The position numbers were made by a program, and so were the translations under genes. DNA of 64,000 nucleotides from Hymenoscyphus infarciens (lineage: Eukaryota > Ascomycota > Leotiomycetes > Helotiales > Helotiaceae). The DNA is taken from NCBI GenBank assembly GCA_001414345.1, contig LLCB01000054.1, forward strand, positions 124,001 to 188,000, read 5' to 3'. The notes under the pieces were generated by a model. That model had not been told where the DNA came from. It made no database searches and saw only the letters and a program-made list of their open reading frames with translations. Positions 43,501 through 54,697 of the stretch are shown here, piece by piece (within the stretch, counting starts at the first letter, position 1; every line of letters starts with the position of its first letter).

Positions 43501-46500
43501 GGCAACCAGATGCAGTTTTCCGTTCGGTTGCAAGTGACGAGCTGGAGTTAGGAAGGCATCACTCCGGTGGCAACCAATCGTCATTCCCATGGGAACTCCA
43601 TGCAGATGTTCCACTCCCGCGTGTAGATGTATTGTGGCGATAGTTTCTTGGGGAGGGGAGGGGGGGTGGAATTCAGCATCGACTGACATGCCTATTTCGG
43701 GTAGACTCGATGTTGACATGAACCAAATAGGGGTAGTGGCCGTGCCTGAGCTTCAGGCACGTCCGAAACTTCGCTTTCCTCAGAAGCTTTTCCCAAACAC
43801 TTACTGTCAAAATTCTGACAGCTGTCGTTCACCCGGGTACCAGAGGCGCTAGAGGCCCTAGAATCATGGCTGTGCAAATTCCAGACGCGAGATTCAGCTT
43901 TTGGAAGTCGGTACAACACGGCGGGCGGCTTCATCCCAAGCTCCGCATTACCATGATCCCGGAAGTGTTTCTTCGTCTCGTCCTTGGGTAACAATGGGCA
44001 ATGGACATGCAAGCTCCCAGAATGAACAGCGGGGTTGTGATACTTGTGTTTCTGGGAATGCGTGGGGGAGATTTCAAGGCCCAGTGATTCGTTTGCAGAC
44101 CAGAAGATTCCCAGGTGGCTTGCGTGAGATGCAGCTTCCCACGACCCCTCTGCATGTACACAGCGTGCTGCACCAACGAGTCAACGGCTCCAATGCTGAA
44201 TCTTGCGTCCTATGTGGTACTGTCACAACAGCTTTTTATATTTCGCAGACCGATATAGAGATCAGCGTTATCTTGTTGCCATGGTTCTGGTGATCAGGGA
44301 GCACCAGTTAGACGACGTTACGCGAAGTCGGCGACCTGATTTGACGTTTCTTGCCCCTTTTGACCCAGGAACCTCCCTTTCTGCCATTTCAACTTCCTAT
44401 GGTAGACAGTACAGTATTACCTTGACAGCATTAGTATGGATGTCAAAGTTGGTAGATGGCTCCATTCCGTCCACTAGACAATGCTCCTCAAAGTCACTAA
44501 GTGGATGTGTAGTGCCAAAAAGGGGATTGGACGCCACTCTGCGCGAGTCCGTAAGTGATTGTGCCGCTCGAGGACGAGGCAATTGAGTCATGATACTTAA
44601 CCATCTCTCCCGACAGGTTGGTTCTTCCCAAAATTTCAACGGCGAATTGCATCAAGAGAGGTCTTTCAGAAAGTGCAAAAAGAATGTGGGAAGCCGTTGG
44701 GTGGACCGACGGCTAAGTTGTACAGTCTGCACATGGTACCCCGAAACCAGGGACCTTCTCGCCGAAAACCCCAAGATGCCGTTCCGGCTCCATGGGATGG
44801 TGTGTCACGGAGTAGTACGGAGTGGTAAGTGGTACGGATGGTACACACTACACTCAGCCTCCACGAATCCACGAGTCTTCCGTGCAGAACCATTTATCGC
44901 TGCCGTGGCGGTTTCCATCATATTTCCATCATATATTCAGTCTGTGAATCGTGCCGCCTGCCGCCTGCCGCCTCTTGCTGCTAGATTGGCGACTACATCA
45001 CAGACATCGTGGATCTGGCAGATGTTGACTTCTGGGTTTGGTGTGTTGCTGTAAGTACTGTACGAGTACACTGCTGGACAAGCCTACACCTACTCCAGTC
45101 CCTCCGCTGTAGTCCGGAGGAGCACTAGATCTGCATCTGGAGAGAAAGGAAGGGCAGGCGTTTTCTCCAAGGTTGGTCCTGAAAACCCGGGAAATTGTAA
45201 TGTGATGCCTGAGTGCGGCGGCACTCCAACTCTACGAAGTAGATAGAGATATAGTATGTCTGGGATAAGGACTTGGCAGGAAAACTGTTGATATTGATAC
45301 TCTTTTGGCCGATGTCAGGCCGTTGTAGCATGCTGTTTAAATGCCTGGCGTCTCAAAAGTCCCGTTAGCGTGCTCCAATCTTCAATCTTGTCGTTCCCTA
45401 CTGGATGTCGATGGAAAGGTTCTCCCAGAGAAAGCTGCTGCCATCGGGGTTGTCCGCCCCCTCCAGGTTGGTTGCGCGGAGAACGGATAGAACGATGACA
45501 CAGCGGCCGTGCGCTTACAATTTCTTTACAGAGGAGGGGGGTGAGGGGGGGTACTCGAGTGCCAACAGTAGCGTTGATACTTAATGGCAGTTGGGGTCGG
45601 GCATTTTGGCGGGTTGCAGGTTGCAGGCGCAGGGTCTGGGTCTGGGTGTTTGGATGTTTGGGATCTGACAGCGTTTTTGATTTTGCTCTTCTGTACTTAC
45701 TTACTAGTACTGTACGGACCCTGTTTGGAGGCACGATGCAGGTGCAGGGAATTCCCGATGTGGACGAGCTTGCGAAAATGCCTTCAGGGTTCCCAAAAGC
45801 ACGACGATTGACAGCTGATCTTCGAGTCCATGATTGGTTGTCGACGTTGCAGCATGCCGTGGCAGGTGGTTGACAAGGCAAGGCTTGGGCGGGGGAAGGG
45901 GTTGGAAACCAGGGTTTTCTTTTCCGTTGCAGGACCTGTATGGGTCGCACGATCTGAACAAAAACTGATGTGTTCTTTCCGGGTCCGTGTCGTTTTGTCA
46001 TGTTGTTTTGTTTTTTTCGCTTTCCCCCCCCCCTCCCCTCTTGACATGGATGGGAGAGATGAAGTTGAGGCAAAAAGGCCCCCTCCCTGTCCCCCGCCTG
46101 AGGATGGCACTCCCGCCCTTCTCGACCCACTATGAGGACCACGGATGCTGGTGCCAATCGCACCAAGATCTGCTCGGCCTCAGCATTTCCATTCATTGTT
46201 TTGTTCATAAACCTTCGCTCCACCAAAACCTAAACATTCAAGAACATTGACTTTTCCCAATCCGATCCAACAACGAACGGAAAAAACTTCCAAATTAGTA
46301 AACTAACCAGCGAAACAGCGAAAGAATGGATGTACTTCGAAGCATGTAGAATGTTGATTCATTTACTCGTTAAATGCCCTGATCCCAACGCCTTAACATG
46401 AGCACAAAGCGCCCCCCCCCCACAACATAGACAATCATTCGCCCTTCCACAACCAGCCATTCAGCAAAACAGCTCTCACACCTACCATCACAATTTTTCA

Positions 46501-46529
46501 CCCACCTTCACACATAACATTTGCATATT
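40520..46529. other. Six-kilobase gene-poor region
   Basis: No secure gene. A plus-strand frame at 43166-43459 (EDEPPYLSRVPGFTDIPTRG) is mildly protein-like but stands alone. The word GAAATC(C/T)CCGCTTGG recurs at about 42676 and 42826. A trinucleotide-type run TGCCGCCTGCCGCCTGCCGCC lies near 44953-44973. ACGGAAAAAACTTCC at 46277-46291 equals the inner terminal repeat of the MITE at 30171. From about 44200 the sequence becomes more GC-rich with many frames of no protein character, mostly downstream of RFA1. Confidence 0.4.
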
Positions 46530-48575
46530 TTAGTCAATGTTGTATCCCTTGATCAATTCAGTGAGTTTGCGGGCTTCTTGCTTGAAGTCAATCGGCAGAG
46601 CACTGAGAACCTGATAACGAACTCTGTATATGATATTAGTATACCATTAAACTCAAGGGGACAAGAAATCGTACCTCGATTGATCTTGATAAGTATCCAT
46701 CTTCGCCCGGCACCTAAAAGTGAAGGTTTTGAAATTTGCGTCGTCAAAGGCCTTGGTTGCTTGGTCCGAGTCATTTTCCTTGAGGTCCACCAATTGGTTG
46801 GCATTCATCCCCATGACAAGGCGCCCGACATCGTCAAAGCAATTCAGGTACAATTGGCCGGTTTGGTCCGCGATACTCAGTGTCATCATGTACCGCCATT
46901 GGGGATTTGGGTGAGTAACATTACACTTCTCACAACGCCAAGCACCGTCCTCCTCAGTGACCTTCTTGTTGCAGTTCTCACTCGAACATGCCGGGTACGA
47001 CATGTTTTCTTGTTTGATATAGATCACTGTCCCCTTGATCTGAAAGTAGTCGTCCTTTTCGTTCATGCCCAAATTTTCATCCTTGACTTGGGTTACGGTC
47101 TTAACCTCGTCGTTGCGTCCACCCGCTGCGCCAGTGCCACTGCCAGTGTGGGAGGCGAAATTTTCGCTACGACCCTGCGAGTCGTACCAACCCTTGAGCT
47201 TGTGCGCCTCCGCAATATCCGGATCAATGGTCATGGAGCCAGACGAAAGCAGACTGAGACTTCGACCATTAAAATCAGACACCTTGGCTCCTTTAAACGC
47301 CACGATTGCTTCTGGGTTGGCGTCAAAAGCAGTGGCAGTCTTGCCCCAAATGGTGAGTCGGACCGAGTATCCAGAATCATCAACCAACGTCAATTCTCTC
47401 TTGTCATATGGCTTTTGTGTAGTTTTGGATACAATCTGGTTGACTTCGGCAACTTCTTTGAGAACTCCAATGACATCAATGGTCGAGTCCTTGTCAATCT
47501 CTTGCAAATTTGCGATGTTGGTAAAATTGTATCGGACTTGAGGAACATTTTCCTGGTCCTCGCATTTCTCGACGACCGTGTCCTTGTCAAAGGTAAGCTC
47601 GTAGTCGTTGGGGATGTTGGAGAACTGCTTCTTTGCGAGTTGCACCCGGCATGGAGCGGAGATGTAATAAACAGAGCCTTCTTGGAAAAGTTCGTATAGT
47701 TTGTCGCATTCATTATTGAATCCAGTCGCCTTGATTTCTCCGCTTTCATCCAACAGGTTCACACTAAACAGTTTTCCCTCGCTGCTTGGCTTCTGCCAAG
47801 TCTTGATGTCCGACTTGTTCGTTACTCTGGCTTTGATTGTCCACTTGTGAGCGTAGGGCGAAAGTGCCTCAATTGGGTATATGTTGGCTTGCGATGCAGA
47901 AGGGACAGATCGTTGAGGAAGGGATTGATGCTGTTGCTGTTGTTGAGGAGGTGGTTGTGGTTTGTTGCCATAAAATCCATTCCCTGCTATTGTTGTGCTC
48001 ACGGGCTTCGTATCTGGTCCCTTGGAAGGCAGGGCCTCCGGCTCTCCGATCTTCTCCAGTTCGCCCAAACTCTCGATGACCTCCAAGTCCAAAACTATAA
48101 GAATCCTGATATGATTAGTCGGTTTTCGCTCTGGTGGAGGTGGGTGCTGCCTAACTTTTTCCCCTTGACCTCGTTTGCCTGATATGACTTGAGGCGCACA
48201 ATGGATCCTTTCTTCAACTTTCCGTCGTGTACAACGTGGTTTGCCTCTGCCATACAGTGAGCCTGTGTATAAGTGGGGAGATAAGGGATTGGGTGTCGAC
48301 ATACGAGTGGCGAGCATGCTCTGAACAAAATGGTCTACATCACTGAGGACGAGACGGAACCTCTCTGGCACACCGTCGCCAGTGGAACTGAGTGTCTTGA
48401 TCTGAACGCATTGGCATACTGGTACCGGGTAGCGCTGCTCGAGGCTATCCGGGTCGTTGAAGATGGCGCTGCGGGTGGTTAGCGGGGTAGATTTGATTTT
48501 CCCTGGAGAACACGCAAGGGTGCACTGCACTTACTTCAAGGCACCGGTGGTGATTTGCGATCTTGCGTCTCCCAT
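46530..48575 (-). CDS. rfa1: Replication protein A large subunit (RPA70/Rfa1)
   Basis: Rfa1 binds single-stranded DNA in replication, recombination and repair as part of the RPA trimer. Exons 48575-48535, 48468-48305, 48246-48156, 48105-46675 and 46623-46530 give 606 residues with all junctions in phase; the last intron has a TACTAAT branch and the third a CTAATC. It has the N-terminal OB fold (PVPVCQCVQIKTL, RFRLVLSDV), a Gln/Pro linker and two central DNA-binding OB folds (WTIKARVTNKSDIKTW, FSVNLLDESGEIKATGFN, TIDVIGVLKEV, RLTIWGKTA). The C-terminal OB fold carries a four-Cys zinc site (YPACSSENCNKK to WRCEKCN, about residues 470-492). The length matches other fungal Rfa1 proteins. A frame running continuously through introns 2 and 3 is misleading, because the spliced version restores HDGKLKKGSIVRLKSYQ. 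An MCB box lies just upstream. Confidence 0.96.
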
Positions 48576-48668
48576 GATGAGAGATTTGAGGCTCGTGGGA
48601 TGATATTCGTGGTGTTGTGGAGGGAGGTTGAGTTGGCGGGACCCAAGATTGTTGACGGGGAAAAAAAG

Positions 48669-48674
48669 ACGCGT
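48669..48674. promoter_or_regulatory. MluI cell-cycle box (MCB) upstream of rfa1
   Basis: ACGCGT lies 94 bp upstream of the rfa1 start codon. In yeasts this hexamer is the MBF site that drives G1/S transcription of replication genes, RFA1 included. A CGCG word follows at 48699-48702 in the same promoter. The function here is inferred from gene identity and position. Confidence 0.55.
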
Positions 48675-49215
48675 TGAAGGCAGAAGACGTGATGCGGTCG
48701 CGTAGAGTGGTGAAAGTGGAAGTAAGCCAGGCAGAAATGCCCATAAATCGGCGCCGATTGGGGGCCGGTCCGTATTCACCCCGAGGTCGGCTCCGACGGA
48801 CTTTTAAGGTTTCCGAACTGCCAAATTAGGCCTAGCCTTCTTTTAGGTCTAAGACCTGCCATCCCAAAACACTTCGACCTTGTTCACAGCCCTTACCCTG
48901 CTACCAAATGCTTCCACCCTGAGGTTATCCAAACTTCTCTTTTCAATGATAATCCCACGATGGTTGGACCGACAGATAAATAACATAATAACATACTTGT
49001 ACCGGAAGCAATTCCCAACAAATAGATAGACCTCGCCTACCTACCTGGCCTAGCTAGCCGGCATCGGTCTCTGTCTCCTTCTCCGCCTCTGCAAACTTCA
49101 TCATGTTCCACGACGTATTGGAAACAGGGTGGTCTACCAGGGTCAATGCAGCCAAGTCTGACCATCTACCTATCTTTCACACCAGATCCTTCACCTCAAG
49201 AAGATGCGATGCTTC

Positions 49216-49263
49216 TCCTCATTCGACTCCTCATTCGACTCCTCACTCGACTCCTCACTCGAC
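49216..49263 (+). repeat. 12-bp minisatellite, four units
   Basis: Four tandem units of TCCTCATTCGAC or TCCTCACTCGAC; units 1-2 and 3-4 differ by one T/C change. It is followed by one degenerate unit. Confidence 0.9.
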
Positions 49264-52083
49264 CCCTCTCTCGCCCCTGGTCCTGGTACGTGACAGGAAG
49301 TGCAAAAGCATACTACTACGGTGTCTAAAGGGGGATGAACCAGTTGGCATTGGCATTGGCGTTGGCGTTGGCGATGGGGCGGTTGGCAATCGACAAGAAG
49401 CAATTACTATAGCAAGACTTGACTTGACTTGACGCCTCCAAAAGGGAGACCCCTCCGAATGGACGACTTCGGTTACCGTGGCTGCTGTTCTGATGGCGGG
49501 ATAACCAAATGGATACTGGTAACTGGCCGGTTCTATTATTCGGAACTGAACTGCCATCGAACTACCCATCGAACTACCACTGCTGTCTGTCGCAGGCAGA
49601 CATGGCGGGAACGTCGTCGGCCGGCAAAGGTCCACCCCTCTCAACTCAAGGTACAGTATGTTACTGTATGTATGCTGATCACGAATGATGAAGAAATAGA
49701 AGTACCCAGTACTGTACCAATCCCAAAAAGGCGAGAAGGGCGAATTTTCCGTCACAATCAACGTGATCGACGGGGGTGTAACTTACAGTAACAATCATAT
49801 CTGTCTCAGGGAGCAGGCCCAGCCCAGGGACACACGAGGAAGAGAAGAGCACAGAGCAGACCCAGACACCTTTCATCCGATCTTGCGCATGATTTGGCAC
49901 GACGAACACGAGGCTCCCGCAACACCCATGTGCATCTCTGTAACTCTGTAACCTCTTACCCAACAGCAACTCATTTTACTTTGTACGGACTAGTGTCGTT
50001 AGCGGTGGAGGGATCTGGGGGAGAGTATCAAAAACAAAACAACCGGATCACTGCTGCTGGGTGCTTCCCATCAGGGAGAACAATTCTTCCGTAAAGTGCT
50101 ATCAGAGGCGGGCGTTCCTTCACATTGGTTTCAAGTCACCACAGTTGTGCAGCCACTGCCACTCAAGTTCTCAACCACTCTGTTCTGCTCTCTTCCCAGT
50201 ATCTAACCGAACTCCGAATCTCCTTGGTCCAAGTCAAGTCCCCTCATGTTCACTGAATCCAACCCCTTGGAAACCACCGTGGTGTCGTTACTCAACACTC
50301 TGGGAGGGAAGAGATAGGGGCATTCCACGCGCGTGCAACCAACGCAAGGCGCCTGCTTTGTGTTCCTCAAGTTGGATTCCATCAACAGAAACCGGATAAG
50401 CGAGTTTCCTGGGGGAACCTTTCCAGAAGCTGTCAATTTTACATCCAACGGAGCATCCGCAGGAAACATTCCCTTGCAAGCCACCGATGCCGTCTCGTCC
50501 ATCAGCCCTTGGACCCAATCGCACCAATTACTTTTGCCAAGAAAGGTTTGACACAGTCCTCCACAGGAGAGACCTAGTAACGTCAACAGTGGATCGCCAA
50601 TCATATACCTTCGGGACATTTCCCCCCCCCCCAACGTCTCTCCTGCAGATCGCGCTTATTATGCTGATACTCCTCCGTGAGTCGTGAGCAAGTACGACCA
50701 ACAATACCGGGGGATTTGCTGTCGTGCCAGGTGCCAGCGGGGAACAAATTCCGTGACTAACGAGCAACAACACAATTGGAGCGCAGTTGAGATCGCTTCT
50801 TCACGTTCCGTCAATGTAGTACTCGAGTATCTCTCCATTCTGTGAATCTGGAAGAGCAGTCCAGGGGTCACGGTAATCGGCAACAACTTCAGCTCAAGGT
50901 CACCTTGGAACCCCTCACAGGGGTTCTGACATTTGAGCCATAGGCCGGCCATGGGAACGACGATTTGTTGCAAGCAGACTTTACGGGGATTCTCCTTGAC
51001 AACGGGAAGAATGGCCGGGTCCCAGCGCTGATCGACCGCCCGCCCAAACCACCCTGACCACTTCTTGCTCCGCCCCATCTGGACGTCTAGCCTTGCGAAT
51101 AACGAGACGCCAAGGAGGGAAGAAGAAGATGAACCATGAGCGACTAGCGGTCCGAGTAAAATTCCAAATGACATCTCTAGAATGACATCTCTGGGAACAA
51201 TGAAATTGCATTTTCAGGGTGATGACAGTGCATAACATTCGGCAGCAGCCCGTGCTCCAACAACACTCGAGAACTAAAATGAGCCGCCTCTCCCATGGGA
51301 CAACTTTACTCCTTCGTGCCCCAAAGACCCAAGACTTCGTAGAGGTACATAAGTAGGCGCCAACTAACTACAAAATAACTGCATGAAACTTGGGGTAGAC
51401 CCATGTCGAAGCCTAGACTTTGAAACATAATTGACGGTTCCCTCTCGGATGTTGATCTATTTATCATCATTCATCGGGCTTTAAGTGCATGTGGATATAA
51501 CCATGAAGAGACTCTCGATCGAGTTAACTCGTTATTGTGGCAATCAATGTCGGACTCTTGGCCTACGTAGCGCTAGATCAAGTGTGGCATTCATATCCTT
51601 TTTGGGGCCTGTGGAGAAATACATGCTAATACTTTCGCTCGTCGAAAGCAGTTCTTCCTCAGATCTAATTGGACTGCTTGTTTTCGATTGCCCTCACCAG
51701 GACCTTGAGCCAGACGTCAAGGAGCTCCGGTAAGTTGGAGAGAACTTGACCGGGTCATGGTGGTTATGTTTATGGAACCGTCCTATCGTGGATTGGTGTC
51801 AGTCACCTTGGGTGCCTTTCAGCTCGCTAGTCGCTAGTCGCTAGACGACAGATATATCCACCCCTTCAGCAAGTGCCTGTGTTTCTCGGAAACCCTCTCA
51901 CACCAACAATGTCGAGGCTGCCAAATGGTGCGTTCAGACGCACGTTCGTGTGAGGGATCATTGAACTAACCCGCTGATCAAATCGCAATACTTCCATGTG
52001 CACACGGTCCGTCATCCGTTCGGCAGGCTGCATTTCTAAACGGACCCCTGTTCGGCAGAGAATGTTTCCTTCGGGCATTTAAT

Positions 52084-52125
52084 CGACAATCGACAATCTA
52101 CAATCTACAATCTACAATCTACACC
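52084..52125 (+). repeat. 7-bp tandem repeat, six units
   Basis: CGACAAT twice, CTACAAT three times, then a degenerate CTACACC. It lies about 1.1 kb upstream of the homeodomain gene. Confidence 0.9.
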
Positions 52126-53218
52126 AGGGCTAGGATAGTAACCCTTCTCAGCTGGTGCTGGGCCACTGCTGGCTCGAGGGTCCAAAAGGGAATTGCAGTT
52201 GCGATACTCCGTACGTTGATCGCCCCGCAGAACTCTTTAGCTCCAGTCCCTCTTGCTGATTCCCGTTGACGAATCAGCTTGACGAAACAGCACAATGTAG
52301 GTCCTTGTCCCTTCCTATGCACGGTTAGCAGTCCCCTGAAAACAATCTGGTCTGGCGTGACCGGACAATAGTTGATATGGGATCCTTGTACGCTGAATTG
52401 ATGACGGACTGCACATGCCACAAAACCTGGCCTCTAACGTCTTTCATTCTTTCTCTCCAGTCGCAATCAACCTCTACTTTGTATGGTTTGGGACACCTTG
52501 GCCCACAAGTCTCATCGTACCTATTACCATAGCTCTCGGATCTTCTATATTCAGCCTTCTCCCCATAGATTCCCTTCGTTCACTTTCAGGCCAAACCAGG
52601 ACCAACCCCTTTGCTTGGTTTCTATCCACTCTAACATCTGTGCAATTTGTCGTGGACTTAAGAGCTGAAGTTCTAATATACTTAACCATCCCCTCTCTCC
52701 GCTTCCTTCTGGCTCTCAAAGATTCCAACCTCTACACAACAACTACCTTTGCCCACGTCAAAATCCACATAACCCATCACAAGCACGCTGCTGCTCAAGG
52801 CTATCATCTACAATATTCTCTCGTTTCAGTTCCCTGAAAGCCTTCAAAGTGGCGTCGTCACTCGCCCTAGGCCCAGCTAGTTTGGTGCCAAATCCATTTA
52901 ACAGTACGTTGTGATAGCAGTATTCTCCCACTTGATTACCCTCCCAACGTTTGAGTGTACCTATCTCGGCAGTGTCAACATGTCATAGTAGGCGACAGAT
53001 GAGGCCAACGTCTTTCATGACGCAGGCCAGAACACCTTGTCTGCTCCTACTTGATGTATGGTGCTAAACGAGCGGTATATCTCTGCGTTCTATCACATAA
53101 AAAACCAAACATCCTTCCTGCAAAGCAACTTGAATATTACTCAGTTGTTCCCACCCATTTTCTGGCATTTTGAGATGCTAACAATAGGACAGCTTCTACA
53201 AACTACTTTTTCCCGGGA

Positions 53219-54697
53219 ATGTCACTCTCGGCCTCAAGCTACGCAGACCGCTCGGGGGTAGATCTATTCCGGACCTCGAGACATGTCGAAGGAACAGGAA
53301 GAAGGGACGATCGAGATGTCAACACATTTCGAATCTTGTCCCCTCATATGGGAAGGAACGACCGAGATGTCTTCCGAACCTCGCTACAAAACGGAGGAAG
53401 AAGGAGCGAACAAGACGTTCCAGGTGTTTTTGGGAGGACTAACAACTCCACTCCGCATCTCAGAGAAACGCCTTTCAGAGACACAAAGATGGCGGACGAA
53501 AGAGAACTCCCAGAACGCCAGTCACTCCCATCCATCCGATCAGCAATCCCAGAGCTTCAATCGTCTGTCCCACGAGGTGCAGAATCTGATTTCGTGGAAT
53601 CGAGAAAGGGGTCAAACTCAGAATATGTGGCTTCCTCGCCGCACCCAAAGCGGCAGAGACTTTCTCTGGGAAGAGAGCGGGATTTTGGAGAACAGTCCAC
53701 CCCAAGGGGATATGAACCAATTTACCGATCCCAGAGCGCAGCAATCTCACCTACAAACTCCTCCCTCAGCCAATGGAATACAATGTCCTCTGCTAGTGAC
53801 TCTCGGGTGAGATCCAGCCTAAGCAGTCCTCGTGGTTCAACACGGGGGCTTCCAGCTATTCGCACATCGATTTCCCACAATGAGATGCGAGAACCATATG
53901 CCAATATATTTCCTCCATCCGCGCAAGAGGTCCCTGTCCACCAGAATGCTCTTGATCGCCCTCAAGAGTTTTCTCAGCGCCCGGAAATTCTTCAGATGGA
54001 GCGAAGGACATCGTATGCATCAGAAGTAATTCACACTGAACGAAGGACCTCTTATGCACCACCAATTGAGCCTTTCCCCTCTACTCTATATCAACAACCT
54101 GCGATGCCGTATAACTATCACCAACACCAACACCATCCCCGCGGACAATCGTACTCCGGACCCTCTGGATCACCATTTTCTCATGACCGAACTCCTTTCT
54201 GGAACAACCATCACAATGTCTACCCAGGCTCGAGTTCGAATTATGGTGTTGCGGATCCAGGAAATGAGAACAAACAACGAAAACGGAGAGGTAACCTCCC
54301 AAAGGAGACGACCGATAAACTGCGAACATGGTTTATAGGTCACTTGTCCCATCCCTATCCAACAGAAGATGAAAAGCAGGAGCTTATGAGGCAAACCGGT
54401 TTGCAAATTAGTACGAATCCCTTCTTCAAACCTCACTGGTATCTTGCTAACAATTTGACTGTAGATCAAATCTCCAATTGGTTCATCAATGCACGCCGGA
54501 GACAATTACCTGCCATGATCAACAATGCTCGGGCGGAAAACGACGCAAGAGCTGCTAGAGAAGATCGAATGGGACCGGTTGAAGGCAACAGTGACTACGA
54601 TAATGACAAGCGCTCCGAAGCCGACAGCGCATACGATGACGAATATGACAACACGATGAGAAACGGACGGTATTCTAATAAGCGTGGGAGTGTATGA
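53219..54697 (+). CDS. TALE-class homeodomain transcription factor
   Basis: A DNA-binding regulator of the fungal TALE (PBX/PREP-like) group. The homeodomain (about residues 354-413) begins RKRRGNLPKETTDKLRTWF and contains HPYPTEDEKQELMRQTGL, with the Pro-Tyr-Pro three-residue loop extension. It ends ISNWFINARRRQLP, with WF-N-x-R of helix 3. An intron at 54411-54464 (GTACGA, branch GCTAAC, TGTAG) must be removed to join TGLQI to NQISNWF. It is 54 nt with no stop, so the unspliced frame stays open. The spliced product has 474 residues. The N-terminal 340 residues are Ser/Arg/Pro-rich and disordered, and the C-terminus is Asp/Glu-rich. The ATG at 53489 (MADERELPERQSLPSIRSAI) has a good context and may be the real start; upstream codons show repeat-like RDVFRTS segments. 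Confidence 0.9.
   Translation: MSLSASSYADRSGVDLFRTSRHVEGTGRRDDRDVNTFRILSPHMGRNDRDVFRTSLQNGGRRSEQDVPGVFGRTNNSTPHLRETPFRDTKMADERELPERQSLPSIRSAIPELQSSVPRGAESDFVESRKGSNSEYVASSPHPKRQRLSLGRERDFGEQSTPRGYEPIYRSQSAAISPTNSSLSQWNTMSSASDSRVRSSLSSPRGSTRGLPAIRTSISHNEMREPYANIFPPSAQEVPVHQNALDRPQEFSQRPEILQMERRTSYASEVIHTERRTSYAPPIEPFPSTLYQQPAMPYNYHQHQHHPRGQSYSGPSGSPFSHDRTPFWNNHHNVYPGSSSNYGVADPGNENKQRKRRGNLPKETTDKLRTWFIGHLSHPYPTEDEKQELMRQTGLQISTNPFFKPHWYLANNLTVDQISNWFINARRRQLPAMINNARAENDARAAREDRMGPVEGNSDYDNDKRSEADSAYDDEYDNTMRNGRYSNKRGSV
54411..54464 (+). other. Stop-free 54-nt intron inside the homeodomain
   Basis: It has a GT donor, GCTAAC 15 nt before the acceptor and a TAG acceptor. Removing it gives the canonical TALE helix 2 to helix 3 spacing. 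Retaining it adds 18 residues without a frameshift. Confidence 0.85.

Larger units (their letters stand above)
48576..53218. promoter_or_regulatory. 4.6-kb divergent region between rfa1 and the homeodomain gene
   Basis: No secure gene. It contains the MCB site, 12-bp repeats (49216-49263), a GGCATT/GGCGTT hexanucleotide run (about 49344-49373), GACTT repeats near 49420, GCTAGTC repeats near 51826-51845 and 7-bp repeats at 52084-52125. Many short frames occur without protein character. Long upstream regions are common for developmental transcription factors, so much of this may be regulatory or 5' leader for the gene at 53219; that is inference. Confidence 0.4.

Noticed and set aside
44590..45054. 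154-codon plus-strand frame
   Set aside because: Composition is unlike the window's proteins, there is no motif, and the surrounding GC-rich non-coding DNA gives many such frames.
46521..47699. 392-codon plus-strand open frame antisense to rfa1
   Set aside because: It mirrors the long rfa1 exon on the other strand, has no family motifs, and the minus-strand protein is unmistakable.
50203..50634. 143-codon minus-strand frame upstream of the homeodomain gene
   Set aside because: No family signal, no splice partners, and several overlapping frames of equal quality on the other strand.
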